Positions 26,542 through 36,384 of a DNA stretch of 64,000 nt are shown here, in pieces. The stretch spans positions 1 to 64,000 of the forward strand of contig NZ_SPJX01000012.1 in assembly GCF_004458765.1 (NCBI RefSeq), given 5' to 3'. The notes beneath the pieces were generated by a model. It worked only from the letters and a program-made list of their open reading frames with translations. It was not told where the DNA came from and made no database searches. This stretch comes from Microvirga pakistanensis. GTDB lineage: Bacteria; Pseudomonadota; Alphaproteobacteria; Rhizobiales; Beijerinckiaceae. The translations under genes and the position numbers were made by a program. Each line of letters opens with the position of its first letter. Within the stretch, counting starts at the first letter, position 1.

Positions 26542-27807
26542 ATGGTTGATGCACATTACGAGGCGACCTACCTCGTCGAAACGCCCCTGCCGCTTGAGAC
26601 AGTGGCCGAGGTTATGGCGGGCGAGCAGTCCTGCGGAACCTTCACCCGAGTCGAGGGCGAGACCGACGAACTGCGCGAGCGGGCCCGTGCTCATGTCGTC
26701 GCGATCCGGGATCTCGGTGAGGTCGCACAGCCCTCCGTCCGCAGTTCCTGGCTTGACCGCAAGGGCCTCTCGGCACCCTCGCGTCGTGGCGAGGTCGTCG
26801 TGCGTTTTCCGGTCGCAAATGTCGGGGTAAATCTGTCGACGCTTGCCGCGACTGTGGCCGGCAACCTCTTTGATCTCGGCGAGGTGACCGGCCTGCGGCT
26901 TGAAGCCCTCAAGCTGCCCGGCACCTATCGAAAACAATATCTTCTGCCGCAGCATGGCATTGCAGGAACCCGACGCCTGACCGGCGTCGCTTATGGTGCA
27001 CTCATTGGATCGATCATCAAACCGAATGTCGGACTCCGTTCTGAGGAAATCGCAACGCTGGTGGAGCGCCTATGCGACGCTGGTCTCGACTTCATCAAGG
27101 ATGATGAGATTGCCGCCAATCCAGTCCACTCCCCCCTGTCTACCCGCATTCCAGCCGTGATGGCTGCAGTGCGCCGTCATCAGGATCGAACCGGCAAGCA
27201 CGTCATGGTCGCGTTCAACATCACGGACGAGACAGATGCTATGCGACGGCATGCGGACCTAGTGGCGAAAGAGGGTGGAACATGCGTCATGGCCAGTCTG
27301 AACTGGTGCGGATTCTCCAGTATCGAGACCTTGCGGCGCAGCAGCGATCTGGTGATTCATGGCCACCGTAATGGCTATGGCGCGTTCTCGCGCCACCCCG
27401 CTCTCGGTATTGGCTTCCATCCTTACCAGACGCTCTGGCGCCTCGCCGGCGTCGACCACATGCATGTGCACGGCCTCGGGGGTAAGTTCGCACAAGCCGA
27501 TGATGAGGTGGCGGAGAGCGCAAAGGATTGTTTGACATCGCTCTGTGAGGCGGATGACCGAGTCATGCCGGCTTTTTCTTCCGGACAATGGGCTGGAACG
27601 GTCGAGCAGACCTATCAGGCCGTCAACACGTCTGACCTCCTCTTTATGGCAGGTGGTGGGATCATGGCCCATCCAGGCGGACCTGCGGCAGGCGTCGCGA
27701 GCATCCGCGAGGCTTGGCGGGCTGTGGAGGCTGGGGAGAGCGTTGACAGCGCACGCATCAAGCATCGCGCACTTGCGGACGCGTTCAGCTTTTTCTCCAA
27801 GCATTGA
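26542..27807 (+). CDS. RuBisCO-like protein (Form IV)
   Basis: The 421-residue protein matches the RuBisCO large-subunit fold. IIKPN at about 158-162 aligns with the KPK loop, keeping Lys160 but having Asn for the second Lys. GLDFIKDDE (Lys186, Asp188, Glu189) keeps the carbamylated-Lys metal site. HGHR at 273-276, DHMHVHGLGGK at 305-315 and AGGGIMAHPGG at 370-380 align with the His, loop-6 Lys and phosphate-binding Gly regions. Loss of one key Lys argues against true CO2 fixation. Together with a DUF1537 kinase this resembles the OiaX/OiaK pair of D-apionate degradation, where OiaX decarboxylates 3-oxo-isoapionate 4-phosphate. Other acid-sugar phosphates are possible. Confidence 0.88.
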   Translation: MVDAHYEATYLVETPLPLETVAEVMAGEQSCGTFTRVEGETDELRERARAHVVAIRDLGEVAQPSVRSSWLDRKGLSAPSRRGEVVVRFPVANVGVNLSTLAATVAGNLFDLGEVTGLRLEALKLPGTYRKQYLLPQHGIAGTRRLTGVAYGALIGSIIKPNVGLRSEEIATLVERLCDAGLDFIKDDEIAANPVHSPLSTRIPAVMAAVRRHQDRTGKHVMVAFNITDETDAMRRHADLVAKEGGTCVMASLNWCGFSSIETLRRSSDLVIHGHRNGYGAFSRHPALGIGFHPYQTLWRLAGVDHMHVHGLGGKFAQADDEVAESAKDCLTSLCEADDRVMPAFSSGQWAGTVEQTYQAVNTSDLLFMAGGGIMAHPGGPAAGVASIREAWRAVEAGESVDSARIKHRALADAFSFFSKH

Positions 27808-27821
27808 GGGATGAGGCTGCC

Positions 27822-29108
27822 ATGACACCGTCCTATGGATGGTACGGAGACGACTTCACCGGAGCGACAGATACGCTCGCGACCGTGGCACGCCTCGGCC
27901 ATCGAGCCTTCCTCTTCCTGCGGGTTCCAGATCCGCAGCAACTGGCGCGCGTCGGAGACCTCGATGCTGTTGGTATTGCGGGTGCGGCCCGCACGATGAC
28001 GCCCGATGAAATGCAGGCTGAACTCGCGCACGTTGGGGCTTTCTTCCGCCATCTCAGTGTCCGCATCCTGCATTACAAGTGCTGCTCGACCTTCGACAGT
28101 GCGTCGTCACGCGGAAATATAGCAGCTGCATCCGCAATCCTGCGTGGATATATGACCCACGAAACCGTTGCCATAATCGGAGGTCAGCCATCGCTTGGTC
28201 GCTACTGCGTCTTCTCCAATCTGTTTGCATCGTTCGGCGTTGATGGAGGTGTTTTCCGGCTTGATCGCCACCCGACCATGAGCCGGCATCCATCTACGCC
28301 CATGACCGAAGCCGATCTACGGCAACATCTCGCTGCTCTTGGCATGCGGGATATAGAGGCAATTCACTGGCCGCTGCTGGCTTTGAACCCAGAGGTCATC
28401 GACGCCGAATGGCAGCGCGTGTCGAATATGGCATCTGCGGTGCTGCTCGATGCGCTCGACGAGCAGCATGTAGACGCCATCGGTCGCTTGCTTCGAGTGC
28501 AAAGCCGGCACCATTCTCTCTTGGCCGTAGGGCCGAGCAGCGTCGCCCAAGCCTTCTTCGAAGAAAGGGAGGTGTTGCTAAGGCCTCCGCAGATATCTAT
28601 GGATGGGCCTGTGCTTGCTTTCGTGGGAAGTCTTTCTCCCACGACAAGATTGCAGATGGCGGCCGCGCAATCTTATACACGTCTGACAGTTGATCCCGAA
28701 AGCCTCCTGTCGAGTGCAGATGCGCGAGAACGAATGATTGAGAAAGCAGCGGCTGCGCTGGCTCAAGGCGAGCACGTCATGCTCTCGACGGCTCCTGACG
28801 CAGGCGATGCTCCGCATTCTGCAGCGGCCGATCTTGCAACCGCGAGTGCCTCCTTGGTCGACGAGGTTCTCAAGCGTCATCCTGTTCGGCGGCTGGCTGT
28901 TGCCGGCGGTGATACATCGAGCCGGATTGTCGGCCATCTCGGCTACTGGGGTCTGGGCTATCATAGCCAAATCAGCAATGGAGTTGCGGTCAGCCTAGCG
29001 CGGAGCGATGACCCGTCCCGTGATGAGATGCTTGTGATGCTCAAAGGTGGCCAGATGGGCCACGAGGATTTGTTCGAGACATTCCTGCACGATGAAGCGG
29101 GTGCGTGA
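27822..29108 (+). CDS. DUF1537 four-carbon acid sugar kinase family protein (OtnK/OiaK-like)
   Basis: The 428-residue protein has the DUF1537 N-terminal domain (YGWYGDDFTGATDTLATVAR with the conserved GDDFTG, then KCCSTFDSA) and a C-terminal nucleotide-binding domain (LAVAGGDTSSRI, KGGQMGHEDLFE). The family phosphorylates acid sugars such as erythronate, 3-oxo-tetronates and 3-oxo-isoapionate. The ATG at 27822 has a GGGATGAGG site; an upstream TTG would overlap the RuBisCO-like gene. Kinase plus RuBisCO-like protein plus LacI and TRAP genes form a plausible uptake, phosphorylation and decarboxylation route. Confidence 0.88.
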   Translation: MTPSYGWYGDDFTGATDTLATVARLGHRAFLFLRVPDPQQLARVGDLDAVGIAGAARTMTPDEMQAELAHVGAFFRHLSVRILHYKCCSTFDSASSRGNIAAASAILRGYMTHETVAIIGGQPSLGRYCVFSNLFASFGVDGGVFRLDRHPTMSRHPSTPMTEADLRQHLAALGMRDIEAIHWPLLALNPEVIDAEWQRVSNMASAVLLDALDEQHVDAIGRLLRVQSRHHSLLAVGPSSVAQAFFEEREVLLRPPQISMDGPVLAFVGSLSPTTRLQMAAAQSYTRLTVDPESLLSSADARERMIEKAAAALAQGEHVMLSTAPDAGDAPHSAAADLATASASLVDEVLKRHPVRRLAVAGGDTSSRIVGHLGYWGLGYHSQISNGVAVSLARSDDPSRDEMLVMLKGGQMGHEDLFETFLHDEAGA

Positions 29109-29195
29109 GCAACAGGGCTCGGTCTCACCTTTCAGCATGTGGAAGAGAGAAGGTCTGCAACTTGCACTCTTGAGACGTTAGGGTTTGGTCTGCTT

Positions 29196-29211
29196 CGACA
29201 CTCAAGTGTCG
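29196..29211 (+). terminator. Small hairpin downstream of the kinase gene
   Basis: CGACACT and AGTGTCG form a perfect stem (7 bases with a 2-base centre, so effectively 6 with a 4-base loop), followed by CCATTTGTT. It lies about 90 bases after the kinase stop and could end the operon. Confidence 0.4.
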
Positions 29212-29263
29212 CCATTTGTTAAGCGGCGGGAACGTGAATTTTGACCCCGAGGAGACACTAGCT

Positions 29264-29282
29264 GGATCTGTTGCGAAGTTTT
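29264..29282 (+). repeat. IS6-family left terminal inverted repeat
   Basis: GGATCTGTTGCGAAGTTTT closely matches the well-known IS6/IS26-type end (GG-x-TCTGTTGCAAA). It lies 46 bases upstream of the transposase start at 29328, the usual spacing for this family. It marks the outer end of the right-hand IS copy. Confidence 0.7.
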
Positions 29283-29327
29283 CGGTAACTCAGTTCGGCA
29301 TACGCCTCCGGCCAACGGCGAAGGTGC

Positions 29328-29520
29328 ATGATGTTCAAGGGCAGGCATTTTGATCGCTCTGTGGTCCTGCTGTGCGTCCGATGGTATCTCGCTTACAGCC
29401 TGAGCCTGCGATATCTCGAGGAAATGATGACTAAGCGAGGCATCTCCGTTGACCACAGGACCATCCATCGCTTGACTGCCCACTATGCTCCGCTCCTGAT
29501 GGAGCAGTTAAATCGCCGTG
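29328..29520 (+). pseudogene. IS6-family transposase, N-terminal fragment
   Basis: The first about 60 codons read as an IS6-family transposase N-terminus: FKGRHFDRSVVLLCVRWYLA, then SLRYLEEMM, RGISVDHRTIHR and HYAPLLMEQLNRR. After this, homology stops and the frame continues into unrelated sequence. The catalytic DDE part is missing. It is the complementary half to the remnant at 8603-9003 and points the opposite way. Confidence 0.8.
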
Positions 29521-29577
29521 TTTTGCCCCCTTTGACGGGCTCCAAAGCTCAAGCGAGTTTGGACCGCAGAGGCCGTT

Positions 29578-29620
29578 ATGCCGAAAAAGAAGCACACCCC
29601 TGAATTAATCGTGGAGGGCA
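29578..29620 (+). pseudogene. Possible IS3-family OrfA scrap
   Basis: Codons from the ATG at 29578 read MPKKKHTPELIVEG, which resembles the start of IS3-family (IS407-group) OrfA proteins (MPKKKHTPEEI type). Similarity ends after about 14 residues, where the integrase fragment begins on the other strand. It is too short to be sure. Confidence 0.35.
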
Positions 29621-29841
29621 GCCAGGGCAGTGGCGAATCGCGTCTTAGCTTCGCGAGGGTCACGGGTTCTAAGGGAGGCTTTTACGGCTTCACCGGCTTT
29701 TGCCTGGACCGTCTCATCACCCACTGGAATGTTGAAGGTTTGACCCTTTACCATCGTTGTCAGGTCGGTAGGAACCCTTACGCGGATATAGAAGACGCCA
29801 GTCTTAGGATCTTTCCAGGGGGAAGCCATCTTGAGAACCAT
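29605..29841 (-). pseudogene. Tyrosine integrase N-terminal fragment next to tRNA-Thr
   Basis: From the ATG at 29841 (or 29829) the minus strand encodes MASPWKDPKTGVFYIRVRVP and then a KASLRTRDPREAKTRFATAL helix. This is the N-terminal DUF6538-type domain of site-specific tyrosine integrases. It ends at a TAA at 29605 after about 80 residues, with the core-binding and catalytic domains lost. It starts about 80 bases from the 3' end of tRNA-Thr and reads away from it, the standard layout for a tRNA-integrated island. Confidence 0.75.
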
Positions 29842-29920
29842 GTGTACCGCCCTTGTGTACAGGTGAGGCGGTCTCAAGTGCTTGTTTAATAACAAGTCCT
29901 TGGTCTCTCAAGGAGGTCGA

Positions 29921-29995
<75 letters not shown>

Positions 29996-30060
29996 GCGCC
30001 AACGAAGAGGGCCGCTTACTGCCACAGCGCGGCCCCATGCGCAAGATTGAAATCGATCTT

Positions 30061-31287
30061 TTATTCGGCTGCCTGCACTTTTGGTTCCAGAGGGAGCCGC
30101 AAGGCGGTCCAGACCTCCACGAGGGCGGCGCCCAGAGCGTTGACGTGGGCGTCGGTGTGGAAGGGGCCGGGGGTAATTCGCAGGCGCTCCGTGCCGCGCG
30201 GCACGGTCGGGTAGTTGATCGGCTGGATGTAGATGCCGTGCTTCTCCAGCAGGCGATCCGAGGCGGCCTTGCAGGCTTCCGCATTCCCCACCATCACCGG
30301 CACGATGTGGGTGACCGTGTCCATGATCGGCAGGCCGAGGCCGCTGAGAACCTGCTTGGTCCGGGCCACCTGGCGCTGCTGCTTCTGGCGCTCCTCGGAC
30401 GAAGCCTTGAGGTGGCGGATCGAGGCCGTCGCGGCCGCGGCCACGGCTGGGGGAAGGGCGGTGGTGAAGATGAAACCCGGGGCGAAGCTGCGAATCGCGT
30501 CCATCACGGCCTTTGTGCCGGTGAGATACCCACCCATGACCCCGAATGCCTTGCCGAGGGTGCCCTCGATCACGTCGATCCGGTGCATGGCCTGCTCACG
30601 CTCGGCGATGCCGCCGCCGCGGGGACCGTACATGCCCACCGCATGAACCTCGTCGATATAGGTCATGGCGCTGTAGCGTTCGGCCAGGTCGCAGATGGCG
30701 TGGATGGGGGAGATGTCTCCGTCCATGGAATAGACGCTCTCGAACACGATGAGCTTGGGCCGGTCGCCGGCAGCCCGAAGCAGCTCCTCCAGGTGCTCGA
30801 GGTCGTTGTGGCGGAAGATCACCTTGTCGCAGCCCGACTGGCGCACGCCCTCGATCATGGAATTGTGGTTGAGGGCATCTGACAGGATCAGGCAGCCCGG
30901 AATGAGCTTGGCCAGGGTGGAGATGCCGGTTTGGTTCGAGACATAGCCGGAGGTGAAGACCAGAGCGGCTTCCTTGCCGTGCAGGTCCGCGAGCTCGGCC
31001 TCGAGCTCCACGACGGGATGGCTGTTGCCGGAAATGTTGCGGGTGCCGCCGGCACCGGTGCCCAGCCGCCAGGCGGCCTCCACCATGGCGCGGGTCACGT
31101 CCCGGTTTTGGCCCATGCCGAGATAGTCGTTGGAGCACCAGACCGTGATGGGGCGGGGGCCCTCGGGGCTGTGCCAGATAGCTTGGGGAAAGCGGCCTGC
31201 CTGCCGTTCGATGTCGGCGAAGACGCGATAGCGGCGCTCCGCCTGGAGGTGATCGAGGGCTGATGTAAAGTAGGTTTGATAATTCAT
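30061..31287 (-). CDS. hemA: 5-aminolevulinate synthase
   Basis: This pyridoxal-phosphate enzyme condenses glycine and succinyl-CoA to 5-aminolevulinate, the first step of heme synthesis in alphaproteobacteria (Shemin pathway). The protein begins [15 protein letters not shown], and [23 protein letters not shown], the [11 protein letters not shown] segment, [12 protein letters not shown] and the PLP-binding Lys in EGTLGKAFG are all visible. Length (408 or 409) is normal. Two adjacent ATG codons (31290 and 31287) are possible; I chose the inner one because GGTGAG abuts the first. The C-terminus ([18 protein letters not shown]) is complete. Confidence 0.97.
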   Translation of the reverse strand: MNYQTYFTSALDHLQAERRYRVFADIERQAGRFPQAIWHSPEGPRPITVWCSNDYLGMGQNRDVTRAMVEAAWRLGTGAGGTRNISGNSHPVVELEAELADLHGKEAALVFTSGYVSNQTGISTLAKLIPGCLILSDALNHNSMIEGVRQSGCDKVIFRHNDLEHLEELLRAAGDRPKLIVFESVYSMDGDISPIHAICDLAERYSAMTYIDEVHAVGMYGPRGGGIAEREQAMHRIDVIEGTLGKAFGVMGGYLTGTKAVMDAIRSFAPGFIFTTALPPAVAAAATASIRHLKASSEERQKQQRQVARTKQVLSGLGLPIMDTVTHIVPVMVGNAEACKAASDRLLEKHGIYIQPINYPTVPRGTERLRITPGPFHTDAHVNALGAALVEVWTALRLPLEPKVQAAE

Positions 31288-31439
31288 CATCTCACCGGGT
31301 GGGCAACGCGATGCCCGGGGATCATATGCGTATTATGCCAGACGACCTTGATCCTGGTCAAAGCCGGATCCTGGATATTGCGGTTGAGGACCGCATGCGA
31401 AGCCTTTATTGGAAAAGGCGACGATGGGTCGCGTGAACC

Positions 31440-31622
31440 ATGACTGATGTGAAATCGCAAGACAAAGCCGAGCGGCTCAGGGCGGCCCTGAAGGAAAACC
31501 TGAGGAAACGGAAGGCCCAGGCTCGCGGACGCCAGCAGGCCGCCAAGGCTGCCTCACCCTCGGCTGGAACCGAATCGGTCAGCCTGAGCGTTACGGCTGA
31601 GCGCGACAAGCCGTCCGACTAG
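31440..31622 (+). CDS. Small highly charged protein upstream of murA
   Basis: The 60-residue protein is Lys/Arg/Ala-rich (DKAERLRAALKENLRKRKAQ) with a predicted helical first half and a Ser/Thr-rich tail. It lies 61 bases before murA on the same strand. Short basic proteins of this type recur near murA in alphaproteobacteria (from memory). Function is unknown. Confidence 0.7.
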   Translation: MTDVKSQDKAERLRAALKENLRKRKAQARGRQQAAKAASPSAGTESVSLSVTAERDKPSD

Positions 31623-31683
31623 CCTATCATACGCAAGTTGCGCATAGCGTGAGCTTGCACCAATCAAAGGGGAATATTGTTTC

Positions 31684-32973
31684 ATGGATCGCATTCGCAT
31701 CCGGGGCGGCGCGCCTCTCAACGGGTTGATCCCGATCTCCGGCGCCAAGAATGCGGCCCTGCCTCTCATGATCGCGAGCCTGCTCACGGAGGATACGCTG
31801 GAGCTCGGCAACGTACCGCGGCTCGCGGACATCTCGTCCCTCCTGCGGATCATGAGCAATTTCGGGGTGGACCATTCCATCGCCGGCCGGCGCCCCGGCC
31901 AATCCTCGGAAACCGGCCAGACGATCCGCCTGACGGCCAAGAATGTCATCGACACCTGCGCCCCCTACGAGCTGGTCTCCACCATGCGGGCCAGCTTCTG
32001 GGTGATCGCCCCGCTCGTCGCCCGCTTCGGTCACGCCAAGGTGTCCATGCCGGGCGGCTGCGCCATCGGCACCCGTCCGGTGGACCTGCTCATCATGGCG
32101 CTCGCCAAGCTCGGGGCCGCCATCGAGATCGAGGGCGGCTATGTGATCGCCACCGCTCCGAAGGGACTTCAGGGCGCCGAGATCGATTTTCCGAAGGTGA
32201 CGGTCGGCGGCACCCATGTGGCTCTCATGGCGGCGACGCTCGCCAACGGCACCACCGTGATCCGCAACGCGGCCCGCGAGCCCGAGGTGGTGGATCTGGC
32301 CGATTGCCTCGTCAAGATGGGCGCCAGGATCACCGGAGCCGGAACCTCGGAGATCGTGGTCGAGGGCGTCTCCAGCCTCCACGGCGCCTCCCATGACGTC
32401 ATGCCCGACCGCATCGAGACCGGCACGTACGCCATGGCGGTCGCCATGACCGGGGGCGATCTGGTGCTGGAGAACACCCGTCCCGCCTATCTTCAGGCCG
32501 CCCTCGACGTGCTGGGCCAGGCCGGAGCCGAGGTGTCCCCCACCCACAGCGGCATCCGGGTTCGCCGCAACGGCAACGGCATCCAGGCCGTGGACGTGAC
32601 GACCGATCCGTTCCCCGGCTTCCCGACGGACCTGCAGGCGCAGTTCATGGCCCTCATGACCCGCGCCAACGGCACGTCGCGCATCCGCGAGACGATCTTC
32701 GAGAACCGGTTCATGCACGTGCAGGAGCTGGCCCGCCTCGGCGCCCAGATCCGGCTCGACGGCGACAGCGCCTATGTGGATGGGGTTCCGGGCCTGAAGG
32801 GCGCGCCCGTCATGGCGACGGACCTTCGCGCCTCCGTCTCCCTGGTCATTGCCGGCCTCGTGGCCGAGGGCGACACCACCATCAACCGCGTCTATCACCT
32901 CGACCGCGGCTTCGAGGCCCTCGAAGCCAAGCTCGCCCGCTGCGGCGCTCAGATCGAGCGTCTCCGGGGCTGA
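31684..32973 (+). CDS. murA: UDP-N-acetylglucosamine 1-carboxyvinyltransferase
   Basis: MurA transfers enolpyruvate from PEP to UDP-GlcNAc, the first committed step of peptidoglycan synthesis. The 429-residue protein starts [27 protein letters not shown] in the usual way (ISGAKNAAL motif with catalytic Lys). The active-site loop [14 protein letters not shown] has the catalytic, fosfomycin-target Cys. [16 protein letters not shown] and [10 protein letters not shown] motifs are intact. It is followed by a hairpin and a repeat-rich gap before the DUF2948 gene. Confidence 0.98.
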   Translation: MDRIRIRGGAPLNGLIPISGAKNAALPLMIASLLTEDTLELGNVPRLADISSLLRIMSNFGVDHSIAGRRPGQSSETGQTIRLTAKNVIDTCAPYELVSTMRASFWVIAPLVARFGHAKVSMPGGCAIGTRPVDLLIMALAKLGAAIEIEGGYVIATAPKGLQGAEIDFPKVTVGGTHVALMAATLANGTTVIRNAAREPEVVDLADCLVKMGARITGAGTSEIVVEGVSSLHGASHDVMPDRIETGTYAMAVAMTGGDLVLENTRPAYLQAALDVLGQAGAEVSPTHSGIRVRRNGNGIQAVDVTTDPFPGFPTDLQAQFMALMTRANGTSRIRETIFENRFMHVQELARLGAQIRLDGDSAYVDGVPGLKGAPVMATDLRASVSLVIAGLVAEGDTTINRVYHLDRGFEALEAKLARCGAQIERLRG

Positions 32974-32983
32974 CGCCGAGACC

Positions 32984-33000
32984 GGAGGCATCATGCCTCC
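32984..33000 (+). terminator. Short hairpin after murA
   Basis: GGAGGC and GCCTCC pair as a 6-base stem with a 5-base loop, starting 11 bases after the murA stop. No clear T-run follows, so it may be a weak terminator or simply part of the adjoining repeat region. Confidence 0.35.
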
Positions 33001-33109
33001 AGCCTCTCCTGGCTACCCGGCATCTCCTTGGTCCCGCGCGGCTCCTCTCCCGTCATCCCCGGCACAAGGCCGGTGGTGACGTGGAACCAGCGTGGACAGG
33101 TTCGTCATG

Positions 33110-33290
33110 GCCGTCCCCGGACTTGATCCGGGGATCAGTCCCGGCCATCCACGTCTTGAGAACCTCAGCGGGTCAGAGACGTGGATGCCCGGCTTAAAGC
33201 GCCCGGCATGACGGGCGGCGTGTCATGCCCGGCCGGAGCGCAGCCGCCGGGAAGGGGATCCACGCCTCGACCGGGCCCGTCCCCATTGGC
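33110..33290. repeat. REP-like palindromic repeat cluster between murA and DUF2948
   Basis: The gap contains stacked inverted repeats: CCCCGGA-N5-TCCGGGG at 33115-33133, and ATCCACGTCT at 33147-33156 paired with AGACGTGGAT at 33177-33186. Further variations on CCCGGC and GACGTGGATGCC follow. This pattern resembles extragenic palindromes seen in high copy in rhizobial and methylobacterial genomes. It has no reading frame with coding features. Confidence 0.6.
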
Positions 33291-33381
33291 CATGAAAGCG
33301 CAGCATGGCCGCAGGGCACAGGTTGCGGGAGGGATGGGGGCTCTCTACCTAAAGATCAAAGTTCAACATAGGTTGAGAGCC

Positions 33382-33818
33382 ATGGACCTCCTGAGACTCG
33401 TTGCGTTCGACCCGGAAGATCTGGCCGTCATCTCGGCTCACCTGCAGGATTCGCTGCTGCGGGTCGGCGACATCGTCTATCTTCCCAAGGAGCGCCGGTT
33501 CGCGATCCAGACGCGCCGGTACGATTGGGAGGCGCAAACCCCCCAGCGCCGCCTGACCTGCATGCATTTCGAGCATGTGAAGGCGGTGCGCGTGCGCGGC
33601 ATCGACCAGGCCAACAAGGATGCCGTTCTTAACCTTCTTGCCATTGCGTTCGATGAGCGGGACGCTCCTTCCGGCACAGCTACCTTGATCTTTGCCGATG
33701 GCGGGGCCATCCAGGTGGACCTGGAGTGCATCGAAATGCAGATGAAAGATATCGGTCCTGTCTGGGCCGCCGAAAACCGTCCCGAGCACAACGATCAGCC
33801 GCAGGTGGAGCGCCTGTA

Positions 33819-33819
<1 letters not shown>
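33382..33819 (+). CDS. DUF2948 family protein
   Basis: The 145-residue protein starts MDLLRLVAFDPEDLAVISAH, the standard DUF2948 beginning. It also has VGDIVYLPKERRFAIQ and the RLTCMHFEHVKAVRV strand. The ATG at 33382 is preferred to the long upstream extension of the frame because it matches family length and follows AGGTTGAGAG. Function is unknown. It sits between murA and hisD as in many alphaproteobacteria, and its stop overlaps the hisD start (TAATG). Confidence 0.9.
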
Positions 33820-35111
<1,292 letters not shown>

Positions 35112-35127
35112 GGCTTGCGGAGGGGGG

Positions 35128-35613
35128 ATGTCGAGCACAACGAAGGAGCGGTGCCGCCTCGTGGCGGTCACCCTCGACGAGGCATCCATCGGCCGCGGCA
35201 ATCCCGATCAGGAGCATGAGCGGGCCATCGCCATCTACGACATTCTCGAAGAGAATACCTTCGCGTTGCCGAATTATGACGGCGGCCCCTATTCCCTGCG
35301 CATCTCCCTGATCGAGAAGAAGCTCTGTTTCGAGGTGTCGGCCCAGGACGGCGCGCATCTGGTATCGCATCATCTGTCGCTGACGCCATTCCGCAAGGTC
35401 ATCCGCGATTACGAGATGATCTGCGACAGCTATTATCAGGCCATCCGCTCGGCATCGCCCGCTCAGATCGAAGCCATCGACATGGGGCGCAGGGGGCTGC
35501 ACAACGAGGCGGCCGAACTCTTGCGGCAGCGGCTCGACGGAAAGCTCGTGGTCGATTTCGACACGGCACGGCGTCTGTTCACGCTGATCTTCGCGCTTCA
35601 CTGGAGAGGCTGA
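35128..35613 (+). CDS. UPF0262 family protein
   Basis: The 161-residue alphaproteobacterial protein has the family features [35 protein letters not shown] and a [17 protein letters not shown] helix. Its function is not known. It is located 16 bases after hisD and 3 bases before the phosphatase gene, its usual neighbourhood in alphaproteobacteria. Confidence 0.93.
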   Translation: MSSTTKERCRLVAVTLDEASIGRGNPDQEHERAIAIYDILEENTFALPNYDGGPYSLRISLIEKKLCFEVSAQDGAHLVSHHLSLTPFRKVIRDYEMICDSYYQAIRSASPAQIEAIDMGRRGLHNEAAELLRQRLDGKLVVDFDTARRLFTLIFALHWRG

Positions 35614-35616
35614 CGC

Positions 35617-36096
35617 GTGGAGGAAACGCCCTCGAAGCGCATCCATTCGGTTTTGTTCGTCTGCGCGATGAACGCCGTCCGGTCTCCCATGGCCGAGGCG
35701 ATCGCACGGCACTATTTCGGCAAGTCCGTCTATGTGCAATCCGCCGGTGTCCGCAAGGGCGAGACCGATGGCTTCATGGTCTCCACCCTGTCCGAGATCG
35801 GCATCGATGCGTCCAAGCACAAGCCGCGGACCCTGGAGGAACTGGAGGAGTGGGAGGGGCTCAATTTCGACCTCATCATCTCGCTCTCGCCGGAGGCGCA
35901 CCATGCGGCGCTCGAGCTGACACGCACCATCGCGGCGGAGGTCGAGTACTGGCCGACCCCCGATCCCACGATCACGCAGGGCGCGCGCGAGCACGTGCTC
36001 GATGCCTATCGCAACATTCGCGACGGCTTGATGTACCGCATCCGCATGCGGCTCAGAGGCTCACAGAAGAGCCCGAATGACGGAGAGGGTGCCTAG
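35617..36096 (+). CDS. Low-molecular-weight phosphatase / arsenate reductase-like protein
   Basis: The 159-residue LMW-PTPase fold protein uses a GTG start. The phosphate loop C-x5-R-S reads CAMNAVRSPMAE, and the general acid Asp lies in WPTPDPT. It is probably a tyrosine phosphatase-like enzyme rather than a true arsenate reductase, since extra thiol relay cysteines are not seen. Its last 36 bases overlap the convergent azlD gene. In related genomes the gene is commonly followed by infA; here it is not. Confidence 0.9.
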   Translation: MEETPSKRIHSVLFVCAMNAVRSPMAEAIARHYFGKSVYVQSAGVRKGETDGFMVSTLSEIGIDASKHKPRTLEELEEWEGLNFDLIISLSPEAHHAALELTRTIAAEVEYWPTPDPTITQGAREHVLDAYRNIRDGLMYRIRMRLRGSQKSPNDGEGA

Positions 36097-36384
36097 GCCC
36101 GCCGCAAGGCCGAGGAGGTCGATCCGGGTTGCGGCCATCACGGCGATCGCGGCCCCGAGGGCGACGAGCGCAGGCCATCCGTTGTCGAGCGCAGCCGGCA
36201 GGATCGTCGCCAGGATGATGGAGCCAGGAAGCGCCCGGAGCCCGCGCTCGACCCGAGGCGTGATCCGCACATGGCTCATGAGCACGACGCCGGCGATGCG
36301 GCACAGGAAGGTGACCAGCGTCATGGCCGCGATGGCGACGGCGGAACCCCAGGGGCTCGCGATGAAGGCGCCGACATCGCTCAT
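36061..36384 (-). CDS. azlD: AzlD-type branched-chain amino acid exporter small subunit
   Basis: The 107-residue membrane protein has three to four hydrophobic helices, with VTFLCRIAGVVLMS and RALPGSIILATILPAAL typical of AzlD. With AzlC it exports branched-chain amino acids or analogues. The ATG at 36384 overlaps the azlC stop by 4 bases. Its own end overlaps the convergent phosphatase gene by 36 bases. Confidence 0.88.
   Translation of the reverse strand: MSDVGAFIASPWGSAVAIAAMTLVTFLCRIAGVVLMSHVRITPRVERGLRALPGSIILATILPAALDNGWPALVALGAAIAVMAATRIDLLGLAAGLGTLSVIRALL

Noticed and set aside
26542..27807. RuBisCO-like gene as a carbon-fixing RuBisCO
   Set aside because: One KPK lysine is replaced by Asn, no small subunit or phosphoribulokinase gene is near, and the neighbour is an acid-sugar kinase.
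31627..32994. 455-codon minus-strand frame and similar antisense frames over hisD (33795-35201) and azlC/terC (36456-37802)
   Set aside because: All mirror well-identified genes on the other strand and have shadow composition.
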